From contig JANXWX010000181.1 in assembly GCA_025350915.1 (NCBI GenBank), forward strand, positions 1 to 57,621: DNA of 57,621 nucleotides. The letters run 5' to 3'. Made by a program: the position numbers and the translations under genes. The notes under the pieces were generated by a model that was given only the letters and a program-made list of their open reading frames with translations, did not search any database and was not told where the DNA came from. Positions 7,150 to 19,769 of this stretch are shown here, piece by piece. How positions within the stretch are numbered: the first letter of the stretch is position 1; the number at the start of each line of letters is the position of its first letter. The stretch is from Nitrosomonadales bacterium (GTDB lineage Bacteria > Pseudomonadota > Gammaproteobacteria > Burkholderiales > Gallionellaceae).

Positions 7150-8976
7150 TTACTCTACAGTGACTGATTTTGCCAAATTACGTGGTTTGTCTACATCGGT
7201 TCCCTTTTGCAGTGCCACGTAATATGCCAGCAGCTGTAAAGGGATGGTATGCAGAATAGGACTCAGAAAGCCTGCATGTTCGGGCATTTGCATAACCGAA
7301 ACCCCATCGGAAGATTGCATGCGGGTATTTGCATCGGCGAACACGAACAGTTCTCCGCCGCGCGCTCGCACTTCTTGCAAATTGGATTTGAGTTTTTCCA
7401 ACAGGGTATCGTTAGGGGCAACTGCGATAACAGGCATATCCTTGTCTACCAATGCCAAAGGACCATGTTTCAACTCTCCTGCCGGGTAGGCTTCGGCATG
7501 GATATAAGAAATTTCCTTTAATTTCAGTGCGCCTTCAAGTGCAATCGGGTAATGCAAGCCACGTCCTAAAAACAAGGCATGATGCTTATTGGCAAATTTT
7601 TCAGCCAGTTTGCTGATGGACGTGTCCAGATTCAACACGGCTTGCACCGCACTGGGCAGATGCCGCAAATCATGCAGGTGTTGTTGCTCTTGTTTGGAAG
7701 TTAACTTGCCGCGTAGTTTCGCCAGCACCAGTGTGAGCAGAAACAAACCTGCCAGTTGGGTGGTAAACGCCTTGGTTGAGGCAACACCAATCTCCGGGCC
7801 GGCGCGGGTCAAGAAACGTAGCTTGGATTGCCGGATGATTGCGCTTTCAGGCACGTTACATATTGCAAGGGTATGTTGATGTCCATTAGCCTTGGCATGA
7901 TTCAGTGCAGCAAGTGTGTCTGCCGTCTCACCCGATTGTGAAATGGTTACTACTAAAGTTTTTGGATTCGCTACGCTGACACGATAACGATACTCGCTGG
8001 CAATTTCTACATTGCACGGTATGCCGGCAATTTCTTCCAGCCAGTTACGCGCAACCAGACCGGAATTGTGGCTGGTACCGCAGGCCAGTATTAAAATGCT
8101 GTCGATTTGACTAAATGAAGCGGCGGCTTCAGCTCCAAAGATACCGGGAACCAGTGATTGACTGTTGCAGACAGCTTCCAAGGTATTGGCAAGCGCCTGG
8201 GGTTGTTCGTAGATTTCCTTGAGCATGTAGTGACGATATTCACCCAGCTCAACACTATCGTTAGTCAGCTCACTAACGTGCATCTGCCGTTGTACTGCTT
8301 TACCCTGTGCATCGAATACACGATAAGTGTCGATACCAATTTCTGCAACATCCCCTTCTTCCAGATACACTACATTCTTGGTAACGGCCAGCAAAGCTGA
8401 CATATCTGACGCGATGAAATTTTCATTCTCGCCTATCCCCAGCAACAAGGGGCTGCCTTTACGTGCACAAATGAGTTGTTCTGGATTGTTGGCTGCAACA
8501 ACGCCAATCGCATAAGCGCCAATTAGTTTGGCCAAAGAAGACTGTGTCGCATGCAGTAAACTTGCGCCTTTTTTATAGAAACTGTGCACAAGGTGCGCGA
8601 TTACCTCTGTATCGGTATCTGAAGTAAACACATACCCTTGCGCTGTCAGGTCTGTACGCAATTCTTCGTAATTTTCTATGATGCCGTTATGCACAACGGC
8701 GATCAATTCATCGCTCATATGGGGATGCGCATTGCGCTCGCTTGGTACACCATGTGTTGCCCAACGGGTGTGGGCTATGCCGAGATGACCGGTTATAGCG
8801 GCACTTCTCTGGGTAAGCTCAACAACACGGCCAGTGCTGCGCGCACGTTCAAGTTTCGCCTGATTAACGACAACCAGCCCTGCGGAATCATAGCCGCGGT
8901 ACTCGAGCCTCTGCAGACCCTGGAGCAAGATCGGCACCACATTTCGTTTTGCAACCGCACCAACAATACCGCACAT
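7150..8976 (-). CDS. glmS: Glutamine-fructose-6-phosphate aminotransferase (isomerizing)
   Basis: 608 residues, the usual family length. It converts fructose-6-phosphate and glutamine to glucosamine-6-phosphate, the entry step to UDP-GlcNAc for peptidoglycan and LPS. The start MCGIVGAV exposes the nucleophilic Cys2 of the class II glutaminase domain, followed by HTRWATHG and [10 protein letters not shown]. Two SIS sugar-isomerase domains follow ([39 protein letters not shown]), and the end is NLAKSVTVE. It sits downstream of glmU in the same direction, 60 bases apart, so the two early amino-sugar steps are probably co-transcribed. Confidence 0.97.
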   Translation of the reverse strand: MCGIVGAVAKRNVVPILLQGLQRLEYRGYDSAGLVVVNQAKLERARSTGRVVELTQRSAAITGHLGIAHTRWATHGVPSERNAHPHMSDELIAVVHNGIIENYEELRTDLTAQGYVFTSDTDTEVIAHLVHSFYKKGASLLHATQSSLAKLIGAYAIGVVAANNPEQLICARKGSPLLLGIGENENFIASDMSALLAVTKNVVYLEEGDVAEIGIDTYRVFDAQGKAVQRQMHVSELTNDSVELGEYRHYMLKEIYEQPQALANTLEAVCNSQSLVPGIFGAEAAASFSQIDSILILACGTSHNSGLVARNWLEEIAGIPCNVEIASEYRYRVSVANPKTLVVTISQSGETADTLAALNHAKANGHQHTLAICNVPESAIIRQSKLRFLTRAGPEIGVASTKAFTTQLAGLFLLTLVLAKLRGKLTSKQEQQHLHDLRHLPSAVQAVLNLDTSISKLAEKFANKHHALFLGRGLHYPIALEGALKLKEISYIHAEAYPAGELKHGPLALVDKDMPVIAVAPNDTLLEKLKSNLQEVRARGGELFVFADANTRMQSSDGVSVMQMPEHAGFLSPILHTIPLQLLAYYVALQKGTDVDKPRNLAKSVTVE

Positions 8977-9036
8977 AATTTATTTTCCTGTCAGTTAAAA
9001 TTGTTTCTTAAAGCCTGCCCGAAATTCGTAATCTTG

Positions 9037-10395
9037 TTATTTTTTCTGCTTGGTTGGTCGTTGCCAACCCGCTACAGTCAATTGCTTTGCGCGTGACAGG
9101 GTCAGCGCATTTTCCGGCGTGTCGCGCGTAATTGTTGAACCGGCGCCTATCGTACTGCCGCGCTTAACGGTAACGGGTGCTATCAATTGTGTATCTGAAC
9201 CAATAAACACATCGTCTTCAATTATCGTGCGGTGTTTATTCACGCCATCGTAATTGCAGGTGATCGTGCCCGCACCCACATTGACCCGACTGCCAACGGT
9301 ACTGTCACCGATATAACTCAGGTGGTTTGCCTTGCTGCCCGTTTTAATTTCGCTATTTTTAATCTCAACAAAATTACCCACATGCACATCATTGTGCAAT
9401 TGTGTTCCGGGTCGTATGCGGGCATAGGGACCGATGCTGCAATTTTCACCAATACTGGCTGAATCAATATGGCTGAACGGGGCAATGTGTGTCCCCGCTT
9501 CTATTTTTGACTCACGCACTATTGTGTAGGCACCTACTTTTACCTTGCTGCCCAAATGTACTTCACCCTCAAATATACACCCGACATCAATCTCAACATC
9601 GCGACCACACACTAACTTACCGCGCACATCAATGCGCGCTGGATCAGCGAGTGTGACCCCTTGCTGCAACAATTGAAGTGCCTGCTCTGCTTGCCATAGT
9701 CTTTCTAATTCAGCTAGTTGTACTTTGCTGTTAACGCCCATCACTTCCCAGTAATTCCTGGGTTGCGAAGTGCTTACTTCAACACCCTGCTTCACCGCCA
9801 TCGCTACGATATCGGTTAGATAGTACTCACCTTGCGAATTATTATTCTGCAAATTATTTAGCCAGACACGCAATAATTGTGTAGGCGCAGCCAAAATTCC
9901 CGTATTGATTTCAGTAACTGCTCGCTGTGCTGGCGTGGCATCTTTCTCTTCTACAATGCTGATCACTTTGCCTGCGCTATCGCGAATGATGCGTCCATAT
10001 CCCGTTGGATTATCCATATTGAGCGTGAGCAGGTTTAAGGCTTCCGGCTTGTGTAATAACAGCTTTAAAGTGTGGCTTTGAATAAGGGGCACATCACCAT
10101 AAAGCACCAATGTTGTGCTGTTATCTTTCAAGTGAGGTAATGCCTGCTGTACAGCGTGACCCGTGCCCAACTGCGGCTCTTGCAAGACAAAACTGGCAGC
10201 ATATTTGGCCATCGCCTGCGGTACGGCATCCCCGCCATGGCCATAGATTACGCAGGTGCATACAGGCGTAAGTTGGGTCGCGGTATCCATCACATGCTGC
10301 AACAGTGAACGACCAGCCAGTCCATGCAGGACTTTAGGTTTGTCTGAATGCATGCGAGTACCCTTACCTGCTGCCAGTATGACGATATTGAGCAT
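9037..10395 (-). CDS. glmU: Bifunctional GlmU: GlcN-1-P acetyltransferase / GlcNAc-1-P uridylyltransferase
   Basis: 452 residues from the ATG at 10395 ([15 protein letters not shown]), preceded by GGGAAAAG; an upstream in-frame start would add 14 unlikely residues. The N-terminal half is a nucleotidyltransferase with the G-x-G-T-x-M loop, [14 protein letters not shown] and LVLYGDVPL. From about residue 250 a left-handed beta helix of hexapeptide repeats carries the acetyltransferase ([46 protein letters not shown]). It makes UDP-GlcNAc in the cytoplasm, two steps after GlmS, the next gene. It follows the atp operon terminator, a common betaproteobacterial order. Confidence 0.96.
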   Translation of the reverse strand: MLNIVILAAGKGTRMHSDKPKVLHGLAGRSLLQHVMDTATQLTPVCTCVIYGHGGDAVPQAMAKYAASFVLQEPQLGTGHAVQQALPHLKDNSTTLVLYGDVPLIQSHTLKLLLHKPEALNLLTLNMDNPTGYGRIIRDSAGKVISIVEEKDATPAQRAVTEINTGILAAPTQLLRVWLNNLQNNNSQGEYYLTDIVAMAVKQGVEVSTSQPRNYWEVMGVNSKVQLAELERLWQAEQALQLLQQGVTLADPARIDVRGKLVCGRDVEIDVGCIFEGEVHLGSKVKVGAYTIVRESKIEAGTHIAPFSHIDSASIGENCSIGPYARIRPGTQLHNDVHVGNFVEIKNSEIKTGSKANHLSYIGDSTVGSRVNVGAGTITCNYDGVNKHRTIIEDDVFIGSDTQLIAPVTVKRGSTIGAGSTITRDTPENALTLSRAKQLTVAGWQRPTKQKK

Positions 10396-10439
10396 GTTAC
10401 TTTTCCCGGAATTTACACCATATGGAAGTATAAACAAAA

Positions 10440-10459
10440 AAAACGGCCTAAGCCGTTTT
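10440..10459 (-). terminator. Intrinsic terminator of the atp operon
   Basis: The arms aaaacggc (10440-10447) and gccgtttt (10452-10459) flank a 4-base loop. Read on the minus strand the hairpin runs straight into TTTTTTTTG, a clear U tract. It lies between atpC and glmU, so glmU probably needs its own promoter or readthrough. Confidence 0.8.
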
Positions 10460-10481
10460 CCTTGATGCGCTATTGCTTTGA

Positions 10482-10910
10482 TTAGTGCGGATTTTTGTGA
10501 CGCAATCTGTGTATCGCGGCCAGTTGTGCAATGGCTTCGGCCAACTCAGCTTGGGCACCAGCATAATCGATATCTGAAGTACGATTTTTCATCGCTTCTT
10601 CAGCCTCCCGTTTTGCTTCTAGCGCACGTGCTTCGTCAAGATCAGCACCTCGAATCGCTGTATCCGCCAAAATGGTAACTGCAAATGGCTGTACTTCCAG
10701 CATGCCGCCTGACACATAGATCAAGGTATCTTCACTTTGATCAGGCAATTTGAGACGTACTGAACCTGGCTTGATACGGGTCAACAACGGCGAGTGGCGA
10801 GGATAAATCCCCAGCTCACCGGCGACACCTGGAACGATGATGACCTCGGCAAGGCCGGAAAAAATTGATTCTTCCGCACTTACTACGTCTACTTGAACAG
10901 TCATTGCCAT
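10482..10910 (-). CDS. atpC: F-type ATP synthase subunit epsilon
   Basis: 142 residues. The beta-sandwich N-terminal domain has [36 protein letters not shown] and the [11 protein letters not shown] strand. The C-terminal helical hairpin ([17 protein letters not shown] onward) is the inhibitory element. It belongs to the F1 central stalk, coupling rotor movement to catalysis and limiting ATP hydrolysis. It is the last gene of the operon, 10 bases after atpD, and an intrinsic terminator follows. Its length matches other proteobacterial epsilon subunits. Confidence 0.96.
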   Translation of the reverse strand: MAMTVQVDVVSAEESIFSGLAEVIIVPGVAGELGIYPRHSPLLTRIKPGSVRLKLPDQSEDTLIYVSGGMLEVQPFAVTILADTAIRGADLDEARALEAKREAEEAMKNRTSDIDYAGAQAELAEAIAQLAAIHRLRHKNPH

Positions 10911-10920
10911 AATTAATTCC

Positions 10921-12351
<1,431 letters not shown>

Positions 12352-12380
12352 TCAAACTGGCGCAACACATGTCGCGCGCC

Positions 12381-13250
12381 TTAACTTACCGCCGCTGCCC
12401 CGCTGACGATTTCGGAAATTTCCTTTGTAATCGCAGCCTGACGTGCTTTGTTATAAATCAGCTTAAGCTCACCTATCACCGCTTTCGCATTTTCGGATGC
12501 GGCTTTCATCGCAACCATACGCGCGCTCTGTTCGGAAGCCTGGTTTTCCGATACTGCCGTATATACCAATGACTCCACATATCTGAGCAGCAATTCATCA
12601 ATTACCGCTTGGGCATCGGGTTCATATATGTAATCCCACTTGCCTTGGCTTTCCTGACTTAGTTCTTCGCCTGACAATGGTAACAACTGTTCAAATACCG
12701 GCTCTTGCTTCATGGTATTTACAAAGTGATTGTAACTAATGTAGATAGCATCGATTTCGCCTGCCACATAAGCATCAAGCATCACTTTAACTGCGCCAAT
12801 CAAGCTTTCAACACGTAGGGTGTCGCCCAATCCGATCATATGAGACTTGATCTGTGCGCCAATACGATTCATGAAGCTATAGCCCTTGTTGCCTATGGGC
12901 GTAACTCGTATACCGGTACCTTTGGCTTCAAACTGTTTCATCTGCGCCAACACCAAACGCAGTACGTTGGTGTTTAATCCACCGCACAAACCTTTGTCTG
13001 ATGTAATAACGATAATGCCTACATTTTTGACAGCCTCGCGTTTAACCAGATATGGATGGCCATATTCCGAATTTGCGAGTGATAAATGCGCCGCTACTTT
13101 ACGTATTTTTTCAGCGTAAGGACGCGCAGCTCGCATACGTTGCTGTGATTTGCGCATCTTGGCCGCCGCGACCATTTCCATGGCGCGTGTAATCTTGCGT
13201 GTATTTTCTACACTCTTGATTTTGGTGCGTATCTCTTTACTGCCTGCCAT
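12381..13250 (-). CDS. atpG: F-type ATP synthase subunit gamma
   Basis: 289 residues. The central rotor shaft of F1: an N-terminal helix ([29 protein letters not shown]), a Rossmann-like middle ([17 protein letters not shown]) and a C-terminal helix ending [20 protein letters not shown]. The two terminal helices form the coiled coil that turns inside the alpha3beta3 ring. It lies 12 bases after atpA. The start [11 protein letters not shown] is the standard N-terminus. Length is normal. Confidence 0.97.
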   Translation of the reverse strand: MAGSKEIRTKIKSVENTRKITRAMEMVAAAKMRKSQQRMRAARPYAEKIRKVAAHLSLANSEYGHPYLVKREAVKNVGIIVITSDKGLCGGLNTNVLRLVLAQMKQFEAKGTGIRVTPIGNKGYSFMNRIGAQIKSHMIGLGDTLRVESLIGAVKVMLDAYVAGEIDAIYISYNHFVNTMKQEPVFEQLLPLSGEELSQESQGKWDYIYEPDAQAVIDELLLRYVESLVYTAVSENQASEQSARMVAMKAASENAKAVIGELKLIYNKARQAAITKEISEIVSGAAAVS

Positions 13251-13262
13251 GATAAACCCCGC

Positions 13263-14804
13263 TTAGTAAACTGCGGTGGACTTAAATGTTTCAATTGCTG
13301 TCGACAAAAGTTTTTCGTTGTCAGCGTTCAAGTCAGTCGTAGTATTGATTGTATCCAGCAAATCTTTATTTTTTGATTTGAGATAAGCTTGCAATGCGGA
13401 TTCAAACGCCAATGCTTTCTTTACTTCAACATCATCAAAATAACCCTTGTTCACTGCAAACAGCGTAACGGCCATTTCACCCACTGACATCGGGGAGAAT
13501 TGCAGCTGTTTCATCAGCTCGGTTACCAATTTACCGCGATCTAGCTGTTTGCGTGTAATTTCGTCGAGGTCGGAAGCGAATGCTGCAAACGCGGCCAATT
13601 CACGATATTGAGCCAAGGCCAAACGTACACCACCACCGAGCTTTTTGATTACTTTGGTTTGTGCCGCACCACCAACTCGCGATACTGAAATACCGGCGTT
13701 GATTGCAGGACGAACGCCTGAGTTGAACAAGTCAACGTCAAGGAAGATCTGTCCGTCGGTAATCGAAATTACGTTGGTTGGTACGAAAGCAGAAACGTCA
13801 CCGGCTGCCGTTTCAATCACTGGCAACGCAGTCAATGAACCCGTTTTTCCTTTTACCGCACCCTTGGTGAATTCTTCCACGTACTCAGCGTTAACGCGAG
13901 CGGCACGCTCAAGCAGACGGGAGTGCAGGTAGAAAACGTCTCCGGGGTAAGCTTCGCGACCGGGTGGGCGACGTAGCAACAGGGAGATTTGACGATATGC
14001 CCAAGCTTGTTTGGTCAAGTCATCATAAACAATCAATGCATCTTCGCCACGGTCACGGAAGTATTCACCCATGGTGCAACCGGAATAAGGTGCGAGGAAT
14101 TGCATCGCTGCGGAATCAGATGCGGAAGCTACAACAACAATGGTGTAACCCAGCGCGCCGTGCTCTTCCAGCTTGCGTACAACGGTAGCAATGGTCGATG
14201 CTTTTTGACCGATCGCCACGTATACGCAAGTCATGTTCTGGCCCTTCTGGTTGATAATCGCGTCAATCGCTACCGCGCTCTTGCCGGTTTGGCGATCGCC
14301 AATGATTAACTCACGCTGACCACGGCCGATAGGAACCATAGAGTCAATGGACTTCAAACCGGTTTGCACAGGCTGGTCTACCGACTTACGCGCCATCACA
14401 CCTGGTGCGACTTTTTCAATTTTGTCGGTCATCTTGGCATTGATCGGACCTTTGCCATCTATAGGCTGGCCAAGTGCGTTGACAACACGGCCACGCAATT
14501 CAGGACCTACTGGTACTTCCAGAATCTTGCCGGTACATTTAACGGTGTCGCCCTCACTGATATGCTCGTATTCACCCAGCACAACTGCGCCGACTGAATC
14601 ACGTTCCAGGTTAAGTGCCAGGCCAAATGTATTGCCGGGAAATTCCAGCATTTCACCCTGCATAACGTCTGAGAGACCATGTATACGCACAATACCGTCA
14701 CTTACACTGACTACGGTACCTTCGGTGCGTGCTTCTGTCAGCGCCTCGAAGTTTTCAATGCGACTACGTATCAAATTACTAATTTCAGAAGGGTTGAGCT
14801 TCAT
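13263..14804 (-). CDS. atpA: F-type ATP synthase subunit alpha
   Basis: 513 residues, normal for the family. The non-catalytic nucleotide-binding F1 subunit. It begins [19 protein letters not shown], has the P-loop [15 protein letters not shown] near residue 170, IYVAIGQK-like [14 protein letters not shown], and the alpha signature [14 protein letters not shown]. The start codon follows a GGAAAAG site. It sits after atpH in the usual order. The N-terminal helix would bind the delta subunit of the peripheral stalk. Confidence 0.98.
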   Translation of the reverse strand: MKLNPSEISNLIRSRIENFEALTEARTEGTVVSVSDGIVRIHGLSDVMQGEMLEFPGNTFGLALNLERDSVGAVVLGEYEHISEGDTVKCTGKILEVPVGPELRGRVVNALGQPIDGKGPINAKMTDKIEKVAPGVMARKSVDQPVQTGLKSIDSMVPIGRGQRELIIGDRQTGKSAVAIDAIINQKGQNMTCVYVAIGQKASTIATVVRKLEEHGALGYTIVVVASASDSAAMQFLAPYSGCTMGEYFRDRGEDALIVYDDLTKQAWAYRQISLLLRRPPGREAYPGDVFYLHSRLLERAARVNAEYVEEFTKGAVKGKTGSLTALPVIETAAGDVSAFVPTNVISITDGQIFLDVDLFNSGVRPAINAGISVSRVGGAAQTKVIKKLGGGVRLALAQYRELAAFAAFASDLDEITRKQLDRGKLVTELMKQLQFSPMSVGEMAVTLFAVNKGYFDDVEVKKALAFESALQAYLKSKNKDLLDTINTTTDLNADNEKLLSTAIETFKSTAVY

Positions 14805-14834
14805 CTGCTTTTCCTTATTTCAATATATCTATTA

Positions 14835-15371
14835 TCAAGCGAGCGCATTGGCCAATTCGGTCAGGTGTGTGCGAGCTGAACCGTCGATAACCTTATCTCC
14901 GGCACGGATCACTATTCCGCCCAGCAGCTTCGGGTTAGTCTCACAATTAAGCTTGATTTCACGACCCAAGCGTTTTTTCATCGCGGCTGTTATTTTTTGT
15001 TTCTGCGTATCATTCAAATCAAATGCGGAGGTAACGACGACATCTACGCTTTTTTCAGCTTCGGTGCGCATGACTTCAAACATAGCTGCAATTTCTGGCA
15101 ACAAAATAAGACGTCCAGCTTCAACCAGAATTTTAAAGAAATTGTTCACATGCTTGTTCAGTTTATCCCCGCCACACAGCGCCAGGAATAAATCCTGCAG
15201 TTGTGATTTTTGCACGCGCGGATTCAAAATGAGTGTGCGCATTTGTTCATTTTCTACTGCACTGCTTGCCATCTGCAAAACCTCTGACCAGCCTTTTAAA
15301 TCATTGCTTTTGCGCGCCTGATCAAATGCAGCGAGGACATACGGACGAGCTATTGTGATTGCTTCAGACAT
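14835..15371 (-). CDS. atpH: F-type ATP synthase subunit delta (OSCP)
   Basis: 178 residues. The peripheral-stalk connector between F1 alpha and Fo b. The N-terminal helical bundle starts ITIARPYVLAAFDQARK. The C-terminal part has LNDTQKQKITAAMKKRLGRE and KLLGGIVIRAGDKVIDGS, the conserved OSCP/delta signature region. It lies between atpF and atpA, with 5 bases to atpF and 30 to atpA. The length matches the family. Confidence 0.97.
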   Translation of the reverse strand: MSEAITIARPYVLAAFDQARKSNDLKGWSEVLQMASSAVENEQMRTLILNPRVQKSQLQDLFLALCGGDKLNKHVNNFFKILVEAGRLILLPEIAAMFEVMRTEAEKSVDVVVTSAFDLNDTQKQKITAAMKKRLGREIKLNCETNPKLLGGIVIRAGDKVIDGSARTHLTELANALA

Positions 15372-15376
15372 GGCTG

Positions 15377-15847
15377 TTAAATTTCCGCAACTAATTTTTC
15401 AAGCAGATCGTTATGTGCTTTCGCATCAATTTCACGACCCAAGATTTTTCCGGCTCCGGCCAATGCAACGGCAGATACCTGCAGGCGCAATTGTTCTTTC
15501 GCACGGAATACTTCTTGCTCAACCTCTGCCTTGGCAACAGTAACAATGCGCTCACTCTCCACATGCGCCTGCTCTTTAGCTGCCTCAACGATTTCGGTTG
15601 CACGCTTATCACTTTGCGCAATTATTTCAGCAGCCTTACCTTTGGCTTCACGAATAATGTCAGCTGAGCGGTGTGCAGCCAATTCCAGATCATGCTTACC
15701 ACGCTCTGCGGCCGCCAAACCATCGGCAATTTGCTTCTTGCGCTCATCCAGTGCCGCCATAATTGGCGGCCATACAAACTTCATACAGAACCAAACGAAC
15801 ATAGCAAACATGATCGTCTGGCCGAGAAGGGTCGCATTAATGTTCAT
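15377..15847 (-). CDS. atpF: F-type ATP synthase subunit b
   Basis: 156 residues. One N-terminal membrane helix ([21 protein letters not shown]) is followed by [20 protein letters not shown] and a long charged helix that dimerises as the peripheral stalk. KYVWPP-type kink is present as KFVWPPI. The start MNINATL is the standard proteobacterial b-subunit start. It sits between atpE and atpH. It is anchored in the inner membrane with the tail in the cytoplasm. Confidence 0.97.
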   Translation of the reverse strand: MNINATLLGQTIMFAMFVWFCMKFVWPPIMAALDERKKQIADGLAAAERGKHDLELAAHRSADIIREAKGKAAEIIAQSDKRATEIVEAAKEQAHVESERIVTVAKAEVEQEVFRAKEQLRLQVSAVALAGAGKILGREIDAKAHNDLLEKLVAEI

Positions 15848-15890
15848 GCAAAGACCTTTACTTGTTTATTTAAGAAAGCTTACGCCTGAT

Positions 15891-16160
<270 letters not shown>

Positions 16161-16186
16161 TTAATTTGTACTGCTAAAAAATTCAA

Positions 16187-17393
<1,207 letters not shown>

Positions 17394-17417
17394 TGTACTT
17401 TTCAAACTCAATTCGCA

Positions 17418-17446
17418 ATATTAGCAACATATTAAATAGCTGTCAA
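17418..17446 (-). promoter_or_regulatory. Sigma-70 promoter of the atp operon
   Basis: On the minus strand TTGACA (17446-17441), a 17-base spacer and TAATAT (17423-17418) form a near-consensus promoter. Transcription would start near 17411, which favours the atpI ATG at 17393 over the TTG at 17411. Confidence 0.8.
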
Positions 17447-17485
17447 TATGAAAGTCGGCCTGAATATTTAGTATCTTATGTATCT

Positions 17486-18337
17486 TTAATGCAGGCGAGC
17501 AATCAACTCGGCCAAATGATCATGGCTGCTGTAATCGATGACCAACTTGCCCATGCCTTTATTACCAACTTTAATTTGTACGCTTGTTCCAATGCGTTGT
17601 GCCAGCTCTTCCTGTAAATTCATAATATCTCTATCCGGTTTATCTTTTACATGTACGGGCTGAGGATTCAGAATATGTTGTACTAGCTTTTCTGCTTCTC
17701 TGACTGACAGACCATCTGCAACTATTTTATTTGCGGCAGCAATTTGTTGCGCGCCCTCAAGAGCCAGCAACGCTCTTGCATGGCCCATATCAAGTTTATT
17801 TTCCATCACCATATCCTGGATGGTTTGCGGTAACTTGAGCAAACGTAACAGATTGGTGGTCGCGCTGCGCGAACGGCCTACAGCATCAGCTGCAGTCTGA
17901 TGCGACATTAAAAATTCATCGATTAATCGTTGTATGCCAACCGCTTCTTCCAGAGGATTTAAATTTTCTCGCTGTATGTTTTCAATCAGCGCCATCGCCA
18001 AGGCGGCATTATCTTCAACCTTGCGTACCAATACCGGTACAAAATCCAGACCTGCCAATTTAGCTGCGCGCCAACGCCTCTCACCTGCAATGATTTCAAA
18101 ACCGCCATCGGCCAATTCTCGCGTTAATATAGGCTGAATGACGCCCTGTGATTTTATGGATGCCGCCAATTCATTTAGCGCCACCTCGTCCATATGGCTG
18201 CGCGGCTGGTATTTCCCTGGTCTCAGTTGCGTTACCTTCAAGTCACGCAAGGTATCATTGCTTCTATTGTCGCTATCACTGTTGCTTGCCAACAATGCAT
18301 CTAATCCACGCCCTAAACCTCTGCTTGGCTTTGCCAT
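17486..18337 (-). CDS. parB: Chromosome partitioning protein ParB
   Basis: 283 residues from the ATG at 18337 (MAKPSRGLGRGLDALL, the standard start), with AGGAAAA before it. Residues about 30-115 form the CTP-binding ParB/Srx domain, including QPRSHMDEVALNELAASIKS and EIIAGERRWRAAKLAG. A helix-turn-helix follows (TAADAVGRSRSATTNLLRLL), then a C-terminal dimerisation domain (GTSVQIKVGNKGMGKLVIDY). It binds parS as a CTP-dependent clamp. Two parS sites are present at 21760 and 28275. It is 31 bases after parA. Confidence 0.97.
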   Translation of the reverse strand: MAKPSRGLGRGLDALLASNSDSDNRSNDTLRDLKVTQLRPGKYQPRSHMDEVALNELAASIKSQGVIQPILTRELADGGFEIIAGERRWRAAKLAGLDFVPVLVRKVEDNAALAMALIENIQRENLNPLEEAVGIQRLIDEFLMSHQTAADAVGRSRSATTNLLRLLKLPQTIQDMVMENKLDMGHARALLALEGAQQIAAANKIVADGLSVREAEKLVQHILNPQPVHVKDKPDRDIMNLQEELAQRIGTSVQIKVGNKGMGKLVIDYSSHDHLAELIARLH

Positions 18338-18368
18338 ATTATTTTCCTGTGTATTTTGATGAGACGAT

Positions 18369-19148
18369 TTAAATGGGTTCTGCAACAGCCGCGTTGTTCA
18401 TCAACTCACCTGCCAATGCCAGATAAGCCTGTGTACCCCTTGAGTCGCGGTCGTGGTACAAGGCTGGCAAGCCGAAACTCGGCGCTTCAGCCAGGCGTAC
18501 ATTTCTTGGAATGACGGTACGATAAACTTTATCGCCAAAATGTTTGAGCAGTTGATCCGATACCTGTTGCGCCAAACTGTTACGTGGGTCATACATTGTC
18601 CGTAACAGTCCTTCTATTTCAAGATCGACATTTAAATTTGAACGTACTTTACGTATTGTATTGACCAAATCACTCAGGCCCTCCAGCGCGTAATATTCAC
18701 ACTGCATCGGTATCATGACTGATTTGGCAGCACACAAACCGTTAAGTGTTAACAGATTCAGAGCCGGTGGACAATCTATCAAGATAAAATCATAATCATC
18801 TTGGACCACATCCAGTGCAACCTTCAATCTGGTTTCACGGTTATCAATATCAACCAACTCTATTTCTGCGCCGGCCAGCTCTCTGTTTGCCGGCAAGATG
18901 TCATACTTACCTGCTTCCGAATAAATCCGCGCTTCTCGCACACTTTTTGTACCAATCAGGACTTCATACACAGTTATAGCCAAGCTGGCTTTGTTGATGG
19001 CACTGCCCATGGTTGCATTGCCTTGCGGGTCCAGATCAATCAGCAATACACGTTTTTTCGCAGCGGCCAGACTGGCCGCCAGATTAACCGTGGTAGTGGT
19101 TTTACCCACACCACCTTTTTGATTGGTAATTGCCAATACTTTTGCCAT
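18369..19148 (-). CDS. parA: Chromosome partitioning ATPase ParA (Soj)
   Basis: 259 residues. MAKVLAITNQKGGVGKTTTTVNLAAS has the deviant Walker [33 protein letters not shown] and VRLAEAPSFGLPALYHD are ParA/Soj hallmarks. It dimerises with ATP on DNA and moves ParB-bound origins. It directly abuts rsmG with no gap and precedes parB, the classic mnmG-rsmG-parA-parB order near the origin. It differs clearly from the orphan ParA at 6179, which lacks a ParB partner. Confidence 0.97.
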   Translation of the reverse strand: MAKVLAITNQKGGVGKTTTTVNLAASLAAAKKRVLLIDLDPQGNATMGSAINKASLAITVYEVLIGTKSVREARIYSEAGKYDILPANRELAGAEIELVDIDNRETRLKVALDVVQDDYDFILIDCPPALNLLTLNGLCAAKSVMIPMQCEYYALEGLSDLVNTIRKVRSNLNVDLEIEGLLRTMYDPRNSLAQQVSDQLLKHFGDKVYRTVIPRNVRLAEAPSFGLPALYHDRDSRGTQAYLALAGELMNNAAVAEPI

Positions 19149-19769
19149 TTATTTCTCTTTCAAAATAACCAGACAACGCGCAGCATCCACACCCGCAATT
19201 TTTAATGGAATGATACGCTCCACTTCAATATCACCTGACAAGCGCTGCAACTCTTGGTCTGGTGCCCCCTTCATTGCTGCCCAACGGCCTTTTGGTGCGA
19301 TTAAATGCCGCGTTAGCCTGATGAAATCTTCTGTTTCTGCAAAGGCTCGAGAAATAATTCCGTCGAACTTCCCCTGTGTGCTTAACTCTTCAACTCGGGC
19401 ACACTGCACCTTCACATTCTGCAATCCAAGTTCTATTGTTGCCTGCTGTACAAAACTTGTTTTCTTGCTATTACTATCTACCAAGGTAAATTGCCATTGC
19501 GGACGTGCAATTGCCAACACCATTCCCGGCAATCCTGCGCCACAACCCACATCCAGCCAACGTCCCGGCCAAAGGTAGGGCAACACGGCCAAACTATCCA
19601 GCAAATGATAGCTTATCATTTGTTCTGCATCTCTAATTGCTGTCAGGTTATATACCTTATTCCATTTTTGCAGCAACTTCAGGTAACTCATCAATTGTTG
19701 TTGCGTTTCCTGGCTTAATTCCACTCCCAGGCTAACAATGCCTGATGTCAACTCGGTTGATAAATTCAT
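19149..19769 (-). CDS. rsmG: 16S rRNA (guanine(527)-N7)-methyltransferase RsmG (GidB)
   Basis: 206 residues. A SAM-dependent methyltransferase with [20 protein letters not shown] (SAM-binding glycine loop), [17 protein letters not shown], and [41 protein letters not shown] is the family-typical N-terminal block. It methylates G527 of 16S rRNA. It overlaps mnmG by 4 bases (ATGA) and abuts parA, so it is part of one operon. Length is normal. Confidence 0.96.
   Translation of the reverse strand: MNLSTELTSGIVSLGVELSQETQQQLMSYLKLLQKWNKVYNLTAIRDAEQMISYHLLDSLAVLPYLWPGRWLDVGCGAGLPGMVLAIARPQWQFTLVDSNSKKTSFVQQATIELGLQNVKVQCARVEELSTQGKFDGIISRAFAETEDFIRLTRHLIAPKGRWAAMKGAPDQELQRLSGDIEVERIIPLKIAGVDAARCLVILKEK

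Noticed and set aside
14347-15321. A 324-residue plus-strand frame opposite atpA and atpH
   Set aside because: It is the mirror of two strongly conserved genes, has Ser/Arg-rich composition typical of an antisense shadow, and no ribosome-binding site.
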